Of a stretch of DNA of 35,031 nt, positions 10,064-18,521 are shown piece after piece. How positions within the stretch are numbered: position 1 is the first letter of the stretch; the number at the start of each line of letters is the position of its first letter. The DNA lies in the NCBI GenBank assembly GCA_000720805.1, contig JODI01000083.1:1-35031 (forward strand), in the 5' to 3' direction. The position numbers and the translations under genes were made by a program. The notes under the pieces are model-generated. The model was not told the origin of the DNA and ran no database searches. It saw only the letters and a list, made by a program, of their open reading frames with translations. The stretch is from Streptomyces violaceoruber (GTDB taxonomy: Bacteria > Actinomycetota > Actinomycetes > Streptomycetales > Streptomycetaceae).

Positions 10064-10543
10064 CTACTCGGCGTCGGACGGCTCCGCGACGTCGGGCAGC
10101 AGCGCGCGCATCGCCTCGCGCTGGGTGGGGCCCATGATCCGGCCGAGGGCCTGCACGACGGTCTCGGAGAGCGGCTCGGAGACCTCCGTCAGCAGGCGCC
10201 GGGCCTTGTCGGTGAGCGTGACCTCGACGCCCCGCTTGTCGCCGCACACCGACTTGCGGGTGACGAGACCGGCGTGCTGGAGGCAGGCGATCTGGTAGGT
10301 GAGGCGGGTCTTGGGGCGGCCCAGGTACTCCGCGATGCGTGTCATGCGCAGGCCCTCCGGCACTTCGGCCAGCAGGCACAGGACCAGGAACTCGTCGTGC
10401 GAGACGTCGAGCCGTTCCTTCACCACCGCGCGCACCTGCTGTTCCACGGCTCCGGTCGCGGCGAGCAGCACCATCCAGGCCCGCAGCTCGGTGGGCAGGA
10501 GTCCGTCGGCGGACATGGAGGGACATGCGGGCAGATCGGCCAT
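10064..10543 (-). CDS. MarR-family transcriptional regulator
   Basis: A 159-residue winged-helix regulator. The MarR fold is visible from about residue 40 to 140: DEFLVLCLLAEVPEGLRMT, then the recognition helix in LGRPKTRLTYQIACL, then the wing DKRGVEVTLTDKARRLL. It is transcribed divergently from the yceI-type gene, which is its likely target. A TAGAAT -10 element lies 7 nt before the ATG and no ribosome site is visible, so the mRNA is probably leaderless. Repeats of the CCAA(A/G)TTTG type in the 84-bp gap are probable binding sites. The effector ligand cannot be deduced; Cys residues (for example in KSVCGDK) could make it redox-sensitive, but that is speculation. Confidence 0.9.
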   Translation of the reverse strand: MADLPACPSMSADGLLPTELRAWMVLLAATGAVEQQVRAVVKERLDVSHDEFLVLCLLAEVPEGLRMTRIAEYLGRPKTRLTYQIACLQHAGLVTRKSVCGDKRGVEVTLTDKARRLLTEVSEPLSETVVQALGRIMGPTQREAMRALLPDVAEPSDAE

Positions 10544-10550
10544 GGATTCG

Positions 10551-10556
10551 ATTCTA
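10551..10556 (-). promoter_or_regulatory. -10 element of a leaderless marR promoter
   Basis: TAGAAT on the minus strand ends 7 nt before the MarR start codon. No clear -35 element is present. Repeat CCAAGTTTG at 10565-10573 lies 8 bp upstream, so bound MarR should block this promoter. Confidence 0.5.
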
Positions 10557-10560
10557 GCGG

Positions 10561-10589
10561 TTGTCCAAGTTTGAATAATTGGGTAGCTT
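10561..10589 (+). promoter_or_regulatory. predicted promoter of the yceI-type gene
   Basis: TTGTCC (10561-10566) and TAGCTT (10584-10589) are separated by 17 bp. One operator repeat (10565-10573) lies at the -35/spacer junction and the other (10598-10606) just past the expected start point, a typical repression layout. Confidence 0.55.
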
Positions 10590-10606
10590 GCTGTCATCCA
10601 AATTTG
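10565..10606. promoter_or_regulatory. paired MarR operator repeats CCAA(G/A)TTTG
   Basis: CCAAGTTTG at 10565-10573 and CCAAATTTG at 10598-10606 are direct repeats whose starts are 33 bp apart, about three helical turns. The CAAATTTG core of the second is itself a perfect palindrome. Two dimers would sit on the same DNA face and cover both divergent promoters. Confidence 0.55.
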
Positions 10607-10627
10607 TACGACAGAGAGCAGGCAGTC

Positions 10628-11143
10628 ATGACCACCACCGTCGAAACCGGAACCTGGCAGCTCGACCGCACCGCCTCCACCGTCGCCCTGCGGCACAAGA
10701 CCATGTGGGGCCTGGTCACCGTGAAGGGCACCTTCACCGATGTCTCCGGACAGGGCGAGGTGCGGCCCGACGGATCGGCCGTCGGCACCCTCACCCTCGA
10801 CGCCGCTTCCCTGGACACCAAGCACGCCAAGCGCGACAAGCACCTGCGGTCCGCCGACTTCTTCGACGTCGAGAACCACCCCGTGATCACCTTCGCGGTC
10901 CGCAGCGCCGAGCTCCGCGACGGCGGGACGGTCCAGGTCGTCGGTCAGCTGACCGCCCGCGGCATCAGCAGGCCCCTGTCCCTGACCGCCCGCCTGGTCT
11001 CATCGGACGCCGACGCGCTCACCCTGGACGCCGAATTCACCGTGGACCGCTCCCAGTTCGGCCTGGGCTGGAACCAGATGGGCATGATCCGCGGCCTGAC
11101 CACGGTCGCCGCCACGCTCAAGTTCACGCGGACCGCGGCCTGA
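10628..11143 (+). CDS. YceI-family lipid-binding protein
   Basis: A 171-residue YceI-domain protein filling nearly the whole chain. Family hallmarks are GTWQLDRTASTV at the start, then FTDVSGQGEV, the SLDTKHAKRDKHLRSADFFD region, and HPVITFAV. YceI proteins form an extended lipocalin-like barrel that binds isoprenoid-type lipids. There is no signal peptide, unlike E. coli YceI, so this copy is probably cytoplasmic, as is usual for actinobacterial homologues. It is divergent from and probably repressed by the MarR gene. The ribosome site is weak (GAGAGCAGG). Its physiological role in Streptomyces is not established. Confidence 0.93.
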   Translation: MTTTVETGTWQLDRTASTVALRHKTMWGLVTVKGTFTDVSGQGEVRPDGSAVGTLTLDAASLDTKHAKRDKHLRSADFFDVENHPVITFAVRSAELRDGGTVQVVGQLTARGISRPLSLTARLVSSDADALTLDAEFTVDRSQFGLGWNQMGMIRGLTTVAATLKFTRTAA

Positions 11144-11213
11144 TCAAGGTGCTCGCACGCGAGGTCGCCGCGCGGGAGGTCGATCAGGAAAATCCGCAGC
11201 CGCCGGGACGCCC

Positions 11214-14200
11214 TCAGTACACGTCCCGTACGTACCTCTTCGCCGCCGCCAGTTGCTTCACCCACGCCGACGCCTCGGCCTCCTCCAGCCCGCCGTGTGC
11301 GACCGCGATGTCCCGCAGGGCCCGGTCGACGTCCTTGGCCATCCGGGAGGCGTCGCCGCACACGTAGAAGTGGGCGCCCTCCTGGAGCCAGCGCCACAGT
11401 TCGGGGCCGTGCTCGCGCATCCGGTCCTGCACGTACACCTTGTTGCGCTGGTCGCGGGAGAAGGCGGTGTCCAGTCGGGTGAGGCAGCCCTCGTCGAGGA
11501 GTCCGGTGAGCTCCTCCTCGTAGTAGAAGTCGGTGGCGCGGTGCTGTTCGCCGAAGAACAGCCAGTTGGGCGCCCGGTGCCCGAGCGCGCGCCGCTCCTG
11601 GAGGAAGCCGACGAACGGCGCGACCCCGGTACCCGGGCCGACCATCACCATCGGCGTGGACGCGTCGGCGGGCGGCCGGAAGTGCGGCGAGCGCTGCACG
11701 AACACCGGCACCTCGGTGTCCGCCTCGGCGTCCGCGAGGAACGGTGAGCAGACCCCGCCGCGGGGGCGGCCGTGCAGGTTCTCGTAGCGCACCACGGACA
11801 CCGTGAGCGAGATGAGGTGCGGGTCGGCCAGCGGGCTGGACGATATGGAGTACAGACGTGGCTGCAGGTTCTTGAGGACGTCCGCCCAGTCCTGCGCGTC
11901 CGCCCGCACCGGATGCTCGGCGAGCACGTCCACCGCCTGCCGTCCCCAACTCCACTGTGCCAGCCCGTCCTTGTTGTCGGGCCGCAGCAGCCTGCGCAAC
12001 TCCCGGTCGTCACGGACGCGTTCGGCGACGAAGCGCAGCAGGCCGGGGGTGATCCGCGTGATGTCGAGCCGCCGGTGCAGGGCCTCGGCGAAGGGCAGCT
12101 CACCCACCCCCTCCAGCGACACGGGAGTCGCCCCGTCGACCCCCGTCACGGTCAGCCACTCCTCCACCAGCGCGGACGAGTTGACCGGCCGCACGCCGAG
12201 CGCGTCCCCCGCCTCGTACGTCAGCTCGGTGCCGCTGGTGTCGAAGGTGAACCGCCGGACCTCCTTGCCCGCGCCCGCCCCGCTGAGCAGCCGGTTGCCG
12301 ACGAGCCGGGCCGGGGTGACCGCGGGCCTGGCGGCACGGGCGGGCTTCACGCCCGGGGCCGCCTCGGCCGTCCCGGCCCTCTCGGCCGTCCCGGTGCTCC
12401 CGGCCCTCTCGGCCGTCTCCGTCGAGGAGGTGCCCAGCGCGGTGACCACCTGGTCCAGCCAGGTCCCGGCCGAGGACTCGTAGTCGGGCTCGCAGTCGAT
12501 GCGTGGCGCGAGCCGCACCGCGCCCAGTTCGTCCAGCCGCGCGTCGAGCCGGCGCCCGTGCCCGCAGAAGTCGTCGTACGAGGAGTCGCCGAAGGCCAGC
12601 ACGGCGTAGCGGACGCCGTCAAGGCGCGGGGCCTGCTGCCCGGCCAGCGTCTCCCAGAACCCGGAGCCGTTGTCGGGCGCGTCGCCGTCGCCGAAGGTGC
12701 TGGTGATCACGAGCAGGTCGGCACCGGACGGGAGTGCGCCCGGCTCGGTCTCGTCCATCCCGACGAGCCGCGCCCGGTGCCCTCCGGCGGACAGCCGGTC
12801 GGCGACGGCCCCCGCGAACTCCTCGGCGTTGCCGGTCTGCGAGGCCCACAGGATGACGACCTCACGGCCGGGCTGGGTGCTGGGCTCGGCGGCCGTGCGC
12901 GAGTACATGCCGGCGAGGACACCGTCCACCCACAGCCGGTGCTCCGGACTGAAGGGCGCGTCCGGCGGGAGCACCGGAACGCCGGGGGCACCGGAGTTGA
13001 TGCCCGCGAGGAAGCCGGTGAGATAGAGCCGCTCCTGAGACGTGAGCACGGGCGGCGGGGCCGGAGCGATCCCGAAGGGGTCGGCGCCCGGGGTGACGGC
13101 GGTGGGGACGACGACCTCGGCGGGCGGCGCGGCCGGTGCCGCGACCCTCGTCAACGACACCGCGCACACCTTGAACTCCGGCTGGAACGACAGGGGATCC
13201 ACCGCGTCGCTCGTCACCGCGTTGACGCTCAGGTACTCCCCGAACAGGTCGTTCCAGTGGAACGGCGCGAAACAGGCCCCGGGCCGGACCCGGTCCGTGA
13301 CCACCGCGGGCAGCACGGCCCGCCCGCGCCGCGAGGCGACCTCGACCCGGTCGCCGTCCACGATCCCCAACTCCCGCGCGTCCTCGGGATGCAGCTCCAC
13401 GAACGGCCCGGAGTTCAGCTTGTTGAGCTTGGCGACCTTCCCGGTCTTCGTCAGGGTGTGCCACTGGTGCTGCACCCGCCCGGTGTTCAGGACGAACGGA
13501 TAGTCGTCGTCCGGCATCTCGGCCGCGGGCAGATGCGGCCGCGCGTGGAAGACGGCCCGCCCACTGGCGGTCGGGAACCGCAGCCCGCCGTCACCGGACC
13601 GGTACCGGATCGGATTGCGGTCGGGGCCGTCCTCCGCGGCGGACGGCCACTGCACGGGCGTCGACCGCAGCCGTTCGTACGTCACCCCGCGCAGGTCCCA
13701 CCCCGTGACGGGGTTCCAGAAGCGCCGGATCTCCTCGAAGACGTCCTCGGCACTGTCGTACGAGAACCCCTTCTCGTACCCCATCTCCCGTGCGACGGCC
13801 GCGATGATCCGCCAGTCCGCCATCGCCTCCCCGGGCGGGTCGGACGCGGCCCGGGTCAGGGTGAGGTTGCGCTCGCTGTTGACGAAGACACCCTCCGCCT
13901 CGGTCCACATCGCGCCGGGCAGGACCACATCGGCGTACGCGTTGGTCTCGGTGTCCCCGAACACGTCCTGGGTGACGACGAACTCGGCGGCCTCCAGGCC
14001 CTCGATGACGGTGCGGCGGTTGGCGACCGAGGCGACCGGGTTGGTACAGATGATCCAGCAGGCCTTGATCTCCCCCTCGGCCATCTTCTGGAACATCTCG
14101 ACGGTGCCCTTGCCCACCCCGTCCCCCCGCAGGGTCCCCGGCTCCAGCTCCCACACGTCCTCGGCGAACGCCCGCTCCTCGTCGACGAGCACCGACCGCT

Positions 14201-15290
14201 GCCCCGGCAGCCCCGGCCCCATGTACCCCATCTCGCGCCCGCCCATGGCGTTCGGCTGGCCGGTCAGGGAGAACGGCCCGCTGCCCGGCCGGCAGATGGC
14301 GCCGGTCGCCAGATGCAGGTTCACCAGGGCGTTGGTGTTCCAGGTGCCGTGCGTGGACTGGTTGAGCCCCATCGTCCAGCAGCTCATCCACTCCCCGGCC
14401 GCACCGATCAGCCGGGCCGCCTCACGCAGGTCGTCCTCGGCCAGCCCGGTGATCTCGGCGACCGCGGCCGGCGCGTAGTCGGCGAGGAAGGACTCCATCG
14501 CCTCCCAGCCCTCGGTGTGCGCGGCGACGAACTCGGGGTCGGTGTGCCCGTTCTCGACCAGCAGGTGCAGCAGCCCGTTCAGGAGGGCGAGGTCGGTGCC
14601 CGGCTTGACCTGCAGAAAAAGGTCGGCCTTCGCGGCCGTGGCGGTGCGCCGCGGATCGACGACGATCAGCTTGGCCCCCGCCTTGACCCGCTCCATCATC
14701 CGCAGATACAGGATCGGATGGCAGTCGGCCATGTTGGACCCGATGACCAGGAAGACATCCGCCCGGTCGAAGTCCTCGTACGATCCGGGCGGCCCGTCGG
14801 CACCCAGCGACAGCTTGTATCCGGCACCGGCACTCGCCATGCACAGCCGCGAGTTGGACTCGATCTGGTTGGTCCGCACGAATCCCTTGGCCAGCTTGTT
14901 CGCCAGGTACTGGGCCTCCAGGCTCATCTGCCCGGAGACGTAGAAGGCGACCGCGTCCGGCCCGTGCTCGTCGATGATCGCGCGCAGCCGGCGTGCCGTG
15001 TCGGCGATCGCGTCGGCCACCGGCACCGGGACCGGCTCCTCGCCCCGGTCGTCCCGCACCAGCGCGCTGGTCAGCCGCCCCGGCGCGGCGAGCATCTCGG
15101 CCGTGGTCGCGCCCTTGGTGCACAGCCGGCCCGCGTTCGCCGGGTGCGCCTTGTCGCCGGACGCCTTCAGGACGGTGCGCCTGCCGTCCGGCCCCATCCC
15201 GACATCGAGCACCATGCCGCAGCCCACACCGCAGTAGGAGCAGACGGTCCGCACCTGTTGCGTCTGCTGCGCCTGGGGGGTCGTCGTCAT
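11214..15290 (-). CDS. nasA: assimilatory nitrate reductase NasA fused to a CysJ-like diflavin reductase
   Basis: A 1358-residue fusion that should take electrons from NADPH through flavins and an Fe-S cluster to molybdenum and reduce nitrate to nitrite in the cytoplasm. The N-terminus has a 4Fe-4S site: Cys17, Cys20 and Cys24 (CSYCGVGC) plus Cys57 (LCTKG). The molybdopterin-guanine-dinucleotide domains extend to about residue 710. From about 810 a flavodoxin domain begins ([12 protein letters not shown]). An FAD-binding domain with RLYSISSS spans about 1000-1200. The NADPH-binding part has [12 protein letters not shown] and the [15 protein letters not shown] segment, and the protein ends in an aromatic Tyr. 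This fusion is known in actinomycetes and matches the S. coelicolor NasA type. A GlnR-like box lies 24 bp upstream. Confidence 0.93.
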   Translation of the reverse strand: MTTTPQAQQTQQVRTVCSYCGVGCGMVLDVGMGPDGRRTVLKASGDKAHPANAGRLCTKGATTAEMLAAPGRLTSALVRDDRGEEPVPVPVADAIADTARRLRAIIDEHGPDAVAFYVSGQMSLEAQYLANKLAKGFVRTNQIESNSRLCMASAGAGYKLSLGADGPPGSYEDFDRADVFLVIGSNMADCHPILYLRMMERVKAGAKLIVVDPRRTATAAKADLFLQVKPGTDLALLNGLLHLLVENGHTDPEFVAAHTEGWEAMESFLADYAPAAVAEITGLAEDDLREAARLIGAAGEWMSCWTMGLNQSTHGTWNTNALVNLHLATGAICRPGSGPFSLTGQPNAMGGREMGYMGPGLPGQRSVLVDEERAFAEDVWELEPGTLRGDGVGKGTVEMFQKMAEGEIKACWIICTNPVASVANRRTVIEGLEAAEFVVTQDVFGDTETNAYADVVLPGAMWTEAEGVFVNSERNLTLTRAASDPPGEAMADWRIIAAVAREMGYEKGFSYDSAEDVFEEIRRFWNPVTGWDLRGVTYERLRSTPVQWPSAAEDGPDRNPIRYRSGDGGLRFPTASGRAVFHARPHLPAAEMPDDDYPFVLNTGRVQHQWHTLTKTGKVAKLNKLNSGPFVELHPEDARELGIVDGDRVEVASRRGRAVLPAVVTDRVRPGACFAPFHWNDLFGEYLSVNAVTSDAVDPLSFQPEFKVCAVSLTRVAAPAAPPAEVVVPTAVTPGADPFGIAPAPPPVLTSQERLYLTGFLAGINSGAPGVPVLPPDAPFSPEHRLWVDGVLAGMYSRTAAEPSTQPGREVVILWASQTGNAEEFAGAVADRLSAGGHRARLVGMDETEPGALPSGADLLVITSTFGDGDAPDNGSGFWETLAGQQAPRLDGVRYAVLAFGDSSYDDFCGHGRRLDARLDELGAVRLAPRIDCEPDYESSAGTWLDQVVTALGTSSTETAERAGSTGTAERAGTAEAAPGVKPARAARPAVTPARLVGNRLLSGAGAGKEVRRFTFDTSGTELTYEAGDALGVRPVNSSALVEEWLTVTGVDGATPVSLEGVGELPFAEALHRRLDITRITPGLLRFVAERVRDDRELRRLLRPDNKDGLAQWSWGRQAVDVLAEHPVRADAQDWADVLKNLQPRLYSISSSPLADPHLISLTVSVVRYENLHGRPRGGVCSPFLADAEADTEVPVFVQRSPHFRPPADASTPMVMVGPGTGVAPFVGFLQERRALGHRAPNWLFFGEQHRATDFYYEEELTGLLDEGCLTRLDTAFSRDQRNKVYVQDRMREHGPELWRWLQEGAHFYVCGDASRMAKDVDRALRDIAVAHGGLEEAEASAWVKQLAAAKRYVRDVY

Positions 15291-15313
15291 GCCTTCGACC
15301 GTACGAATTGCCC

Positions 15314-15329
15314 GTTACGCCGATGTGAC
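15314..15329 (-). promoter_or_regulatory. nasA: GlnR-like box upstream of nasA
   Basis: Read on the nasA strand the site is GTCAC, six bases, GTAAC. This is a perfect pair of gTnAC half-sites with the 6-bp spacing of GlnR boxes. GlnR activates assimilatory nitrate reduction in Streptomyces under nitrogen limitation. A further lone GTAAC lies at 15352-15348. Confidence 0.55.
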
Positions 15330-15448
15330 ACGGCTTGATCACGAGGGGTTACGCCCGCTGCACAGCCGTCCTGCTGTCGGTGTGAGGTGCGCCGATGTGA
15401 GGTACGCCGGTCGGAAGCGCGTCGGGGTGGCGCCGGTGTGAAAGGTGC

Positions 15449-15467
15449 TCGATGTGCGGCACATCGA
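15449..15467. promoter_or_regulatory. short perfect inverted repeat between nasA and the sepF-like gene
   Basis: TCGATGTG and CACATCGA form an 8-bp stem around CGG. It sits in the 265-bp divergent gap, 89 bp before the sepF-like start. It could be an operator or a small hairpin; no regulator can be named. Confidence 0.35.
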
Positions 15468-15555
15468 CATCGCGGAGCGTGTCGCATTGGGCCGAACGGG
15501 TGACCATGCGTAAGAATTGCCCGATGCAGACAGCAGTGCGAGCCAAGGACGGAGC

Positions 15556-15951
15556 ATGCCGGTGAACAGCCACGATGTCACCGACGAACAGTGGGAGGGG
15601 CTCGCCCAAGTCGTACCGCTGCGAGGCCGGGACGCCTGGCCGTCCTCGGTCGACCACCGGTCGATACCCGAGGCCGAGACCGAGCTGCGGCGCCGCTTCG
15701 TCGTCCTGCGCGTCACCGTCTTCGCGGACGCCCGCGAGGTCGCCGAGACGCTGATGGCGGGCGTCCCCGTCCTGCTCGACCTCACCGCCGCGGAGACCGA
15801 GGTCGCCAAGCGCATCCTCGACTTCAGCACGGGCGTCGTCTTCGGCCTGGCGAGCGGAATGCACCGCGTCGACCGGAACGTGTTCCTGCTCACACCGGCC
15901 GGCACGGAGGTGACCGGGCTGATGGAGGGGGCGGGGGTTCCTGGGGTATGA
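15556..15951 (+). CDS. SepF-like protein (YlmF family), paralogue type
   Basis: A 131-residue protein whose C-terminal two-thirds match the SepF/YlmF domain: VLRVTVFADAREVAETLMAG, then VLLDLTAAETEVAKRILDFS, then a glycine-containing turn and VFLLTPAGTEV. SepF tethers FtsZ to the membrane at division septa. This copy lacks the usual N-terminal amphipathic membrane helix and the long linker, and it is not near ftsZ. It is therefore more likely one of the extra SepF-like proteins that Streptomyces carry than the main division protein. The ATG at 15556 has AAGGA six bases upstream. A small remainder of Gly-rich sequence follows the domain. Confidence 0.85.
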   Translation: MPVNSHDVTDEQWEGLAQVVPLRGRDAWPSSVDHRSIPEAETELRRRFVVLRVTVFADAREVAETLMAGVPVLLDLTAAETEVAKRILDFSTGVVFGLASGMHRVDRNVFLLTPAGTEVTGLMEGAGVPGV

Positions 15952-16092
15952 GGGTGTGAGGGTGGGGGAGGCGTGAGCGGGCTGAGGGCGTCAGCGGAGT
16001 GGGAGTGACGGCGGGGGAGCCGGACCACGGGTTGATCCCCCGATCGTAGGAAGGGCGCCGCGACGGAACGATTCGCCCGGCCGGCGGAGCCA

Positions 16093-16098
16093 TAGCGT
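16093..16098 (+). promoter_or_regulatory. possible -10 element for a leaderless transcript
   Basis: TAGCGT ends 6 nt before the ATG of the ATPase gene, which has no ribosome site at a normal distance. This fits leaderless transcription. No clear -35 element is visible. Confidence 0.3.
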
Positions 16099-16104
16099 CC
16101 GCAT

Positions 16105-17292
16105 ATGACCGTGCCCTCCGCGCCGCCCCGGCGTCCCTTGTCCTCCCCGGCCCCGCCTCCCGGCACCGCCGAGGGCCGTCCGGACCGGCCGCGCGTCACC
16201 GAGCTGCGGCTGTCCGCCTTCGCGGGGCATCGCCGGGCCGACCTCCCGCTCGGCCCTCTCACCCTCTTCGCCGGGCCCAGCGGCTGCGGCAAGAGCAGCG
16301 CGCTGCGGGCCTACGAGGCTCTCGCCCGGCTCGGCGGCGGCACGCCGCTCGGGGAGGTGTTCCCCGACCCGCTCGCCTGGGTGCCCGACCGGGCCCGGCC
16401 CGACGCCCAGGGCCGGCGCGGCTTCCGCATCGGCTGCACGGCCGACGGCCCCGAGGATCCGATCCGGCTCGATGTCGCCGTCCAGGCCGAGCCCAGCCTG
16501 CGTATCGCGGGGGAGCGGCTGTCGGTCGGCGGACTGGTGCTGCTGCAGACCGCCCTGCGTGACCCGAACCGCCGACAGGTGGAGGCCGCGTGGCACACGG
16601 GAGGGCAGACGCCGGTCACCCGCGCGTCGCTGCCCGACGACCGGCTCGGCACCGCCCTGCTCCCGCTGCGCGTGGCCGGCAGGACGGACGGACAGCGCCG
16701 GGTCCTCGCCGCCGCCGAGCAGATGGTGGTCGCCCTGCGCTCCGTCTTCGCCTGCGATCCACGGCCCGGCCGGATGCGCGCCCCCGTACCGACCGGCTCG
16801 GGGCGGTTGCTCTCCGGCTGCGACAACCTCGCCGACGTGCTGTGGCGCACGCAGGCCGAGTGCGCCAGACGGCACACGCAGTTCGTCGCCGCGGTCCGCA
16901 CCGGATGCGCCGGCCCCGTCACCGACGTGCTCGCCGAACCGCTCGCCGACGCGACGGTGCGGGCCCTGCTCGACCGGGGCGACGGCACCCGTACGGACTG
17001 CGGGCGGCTGGGCGACGGTGAGCTGAGATATCTGGCGCTGGCACTGGTGCTGTTCACCGGGCCCGGGGTCCTGGAGGTCGACCCGGCCGGTGAGGTGCCC
17101 GCGGCCCTGCAGACGCTCACCGTCCTCGCCGACAACCTCGACCGGGCCCTGGACCCCGGCCAGCGCGCCGAACTGCTGCGGCTCGCCGCCCGTATGTGCG
17201 ACCGCGGCCACATCCGCCTGGTCGGCGCGGTGAGCGACGCGTCCTGGGCCGCCGGAGCGGAGGGTGTCACGGTGGTACACCTGAGGCCGTGA
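16105..17292 (+). CDS. P-loop ATPase (AAA/RecF-like ATP-binding protein)
   Basis: A 395-residue protein. After a Pro-rich start, residues 32-65 show the strand-P-loop pattern of RecF/SMC/OLD-type ATPases (VTELRLSAFAGHRR, then FAGPSGCGKSS with Lys63). A later segment, GDGELRYLALALVLF, corresponds to the signature region before Walker B. The usual hydrophobic-DE Walker B is replaced by VLEVDPAGEVPA, so one Asp remains but the classic Asp-Glu pair is absent. The C-terminus (DRGHIRLVGAVSD) resembles the D-loop/H-loop end of such proteins. It shares a 4-bp overlap with the MazG-like gene, implying translational coupling. The biological role is unknown. Confidence 0.8.
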   Translation: MTVPSAPPRRPLSSPAPPPGTAEGRPDRPRVTELRLSAFAGHRRADLPLGPLTLFAGPSGCGKSSALRAYEALARLGGGTPLGEVFPDPLAWVPDRARPDAQGRRGFRIGCTADGPEDPIRLDVAVQAEPSLRIAGERLSVGGLVLLQTALRDPNRRQVEAAWHTGGQTPVTRASLPDDRLGTALLPLRVAGRTDGQRRVLAAAEQMVVALRSVFACDPRPGRMRAPVPTGSGRLLSGCDNLADVLWRTQAECARRHTQFVAAVRTGCAGPVTDVLAEPLADATVRALLDRGDGTRTDCGRLGDGELRYLALALVLFTGPGVLEVDPAGEVPAALQTLTVLADNLDRALDPGQRAELLRLAARMCDRGHIRLVGAVSDASWAAGAEGVTVVHLRP

Positions 17293-17615
17293 CAGAACCT
17301 CTCGACGTGGCGAAACTGCAGCGCAGGCTGGCCGAGTTCGCGGCGGCACGCGACTGGCAGCCGTACCACACGCCCAAGAACCTCGTCGCCGCGCTGAGCG
17401 TGGAGGCCTCCGAACTGGTCGAGATCTTCCAGTGGCTGACGCCCGAGGAGTCGGCTCGGGTCATGGAGGACCCCGACACGGCGCATCGTGTCAGGGACGA
17501 GGTCGCCGACGTACTCGCGTATCTGCTCCAGCTGTGCGAGGTGCTCGGCATCGACCCGCTGGCGGCACTGGACGCGAAGATCGACCGGAACGAGCGGAGG
17601 TTCCCGGCGCCGTGA
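17289..17615 (+). CDS. MazG-like nucleoside-triphosphate pyrophosphohydrolase
   Basis: A 108-residue single-domain MazG-like protein. The metal-binding helices show LSVEASELVEIFQW followed by RDEVADVLAYLLQL, the E-x-x-E ... E-x-x-D pattern of the all-alpha NTP pyrophosphatase superfamily. Such enzymes hydrolyse (d)NTPs to monophosphates and remove unwanted nucleotides. The GTG start overlaps the stop of the upstream ATPase (GTGA), with GAGG just before it, so the two proteins are probably made together. The compact form resembles house-cleaning enzymes more than the two-domain MazG. Substrate is unknown. Confidence 0.92.
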   Translation: MTEPLDVAKLQRRLAEFAAARDWQPYHTPKNLVAALSVEASELVEIFQWLTPEESARVMEDPDTAHRVRDEVADVLAYLLQLCEVLGIDPLAALDAKIDRNERRFPAP

Positions 17616-17810
17616 CCGCACGACCCCATCGGGAGGAATAGCCAACTCCACTTTCACTTTCAGTAGTCAAAACCCCGTCCGAAACCGATTCGTTGTCCGA
17701 AGATGTCAGCCTTCCTCTGGCTTTTCGTCTCAATCGACCTCACTCTGGGTAGTGAACAAGGGAGTTCGGGCGGACGTGTCAAGGGCACGTCGGACAGACG
17801 GGGGCAGCGC

Positions 17811-18269
17811 ATGGACGCTGTGCGGCTCATCCTGACGAGCAGGCGCGCCCTGGCGGGCAGCGGCGACGCGCCTCAGGTCATGGCGGCGGTGTGGCAGGCA
17901 CAGGCCCTGGCCCAGGCGATAGGGAGCCGGTTAGCGGTCGCCGGCCCGCCCGAACTGCGGGGTGAGGCACTGGGGCTGACGGAACTGGCGGGCAGAGGCT
18001 GCGGGGTCATCGACCGACCCGACATCGACACCGAGGCGCTGCTGGCAGCCCAGCTCACCGACCTCGGCGACGCCCGCCAGGCCCTCACGTACCTCGGCGG
18101 CCTGCTCGGCGAGGTGGGCATAGCCCTGGTCGGCCTCGCCTCCGCCGCGGACGACGAGACCACGTACTGGCAGTGCATGGAAGCGATCGACGCGGCGGAC
18201 GAGTCGAGAGACAGGGTGACGGAGATGCTCCGCAGATTGACGGACAGGGACGAGGCGTTACCGGCGTGA
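17811..18269 (+). CDS. DUF6099-family protein
   Basis: A 152-residue predicted soluble, largely helical protein. It starts MDAVRLILTSRRALA and continues with a WQAQALAQAIGSRLAVAGPP segment that I associate with the actinobacterial family DUF6099. Function is unknown. No membrane segment, signal peptide or catalytic motif is visible. The ATG has a GGGGGC stretch 6 nt upstream. The 195-bp gap before it is lower in GC than its surroundings (CACTTTCACTTTCAG and following) and probably holds its promoter, but no clear -10/-35 pair could be fixed. Confidence 0.75.
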   Translation: MDAVRLILTSRRALAGSGDAPQVMAAVWQAQALAQAIGSRLAVAGPPELRGEALGLTELAGRGCGVIDRPDIDTEALLAAQLTDLGDARQALTYLGGLLGEVGIALVGLASAADDETTYWQCMEAIDAADESRDRVTEMLRRLTDRDEALPA

Positions 18270-18336
18270 CAAGCCCCGGCGAACCGCGGCCGTCCACACC
18301 GCCGTCCACACCGCCGGCCACTCCCTTCGGTCAGCT

Positions 18337-18405
18337 GGTCGGCCCCGGCACCAGCACCAGCCGCCGCTGCGGTCGGCCCCGGCCCCGGCACCAGCCCCCC
18401 GCTGC
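18337..18405. repeat. imperfect 34/35-bp direct repeat
   Basis: Copies at 18337-18370 and 18371-18405 both begin GGTCGGCCCCGGC and end CCGCTGC. A partial third copy starts at 18406. It is non-coding and lies between DUF6099 and the LLM oxidoreductase. Confidence 0.6.
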
Positions 18406-18521
18406 GGTCGCCCCTGGCCCGGCGTTGACGCGTGACCGGTTGACGCTTCCACCCGACCGGGAGTCACAGTGCCCGGGGGACCGCCGCGCTCGCCCGTCGC
18501 CCCGGCATGCAGGATGGGAGC

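Noticed and set aside
6955..10137. 1060-codon open frame opposite the FAD oxidoreductase
   Set aside because: Antisense shadow: no recognisable motif and high Arg/Val/His content. The minus-strand gene has complete domains and a strong ribosome site.
11139..11188. Inverted repeat CCTGATC/GATCAGG between yceI and nasA as a bidirectional terminator
   Set aside because: Only 7 bp of stem with a loop of over 30 bases; too weak to call although the position between convergent genes is suitable.
11772..15338. 1188-codon open frame opposite nasA
   Set aside because: Antisense shadow with low-complexity composition; it spans the start region of nasA and has no ribosome site.
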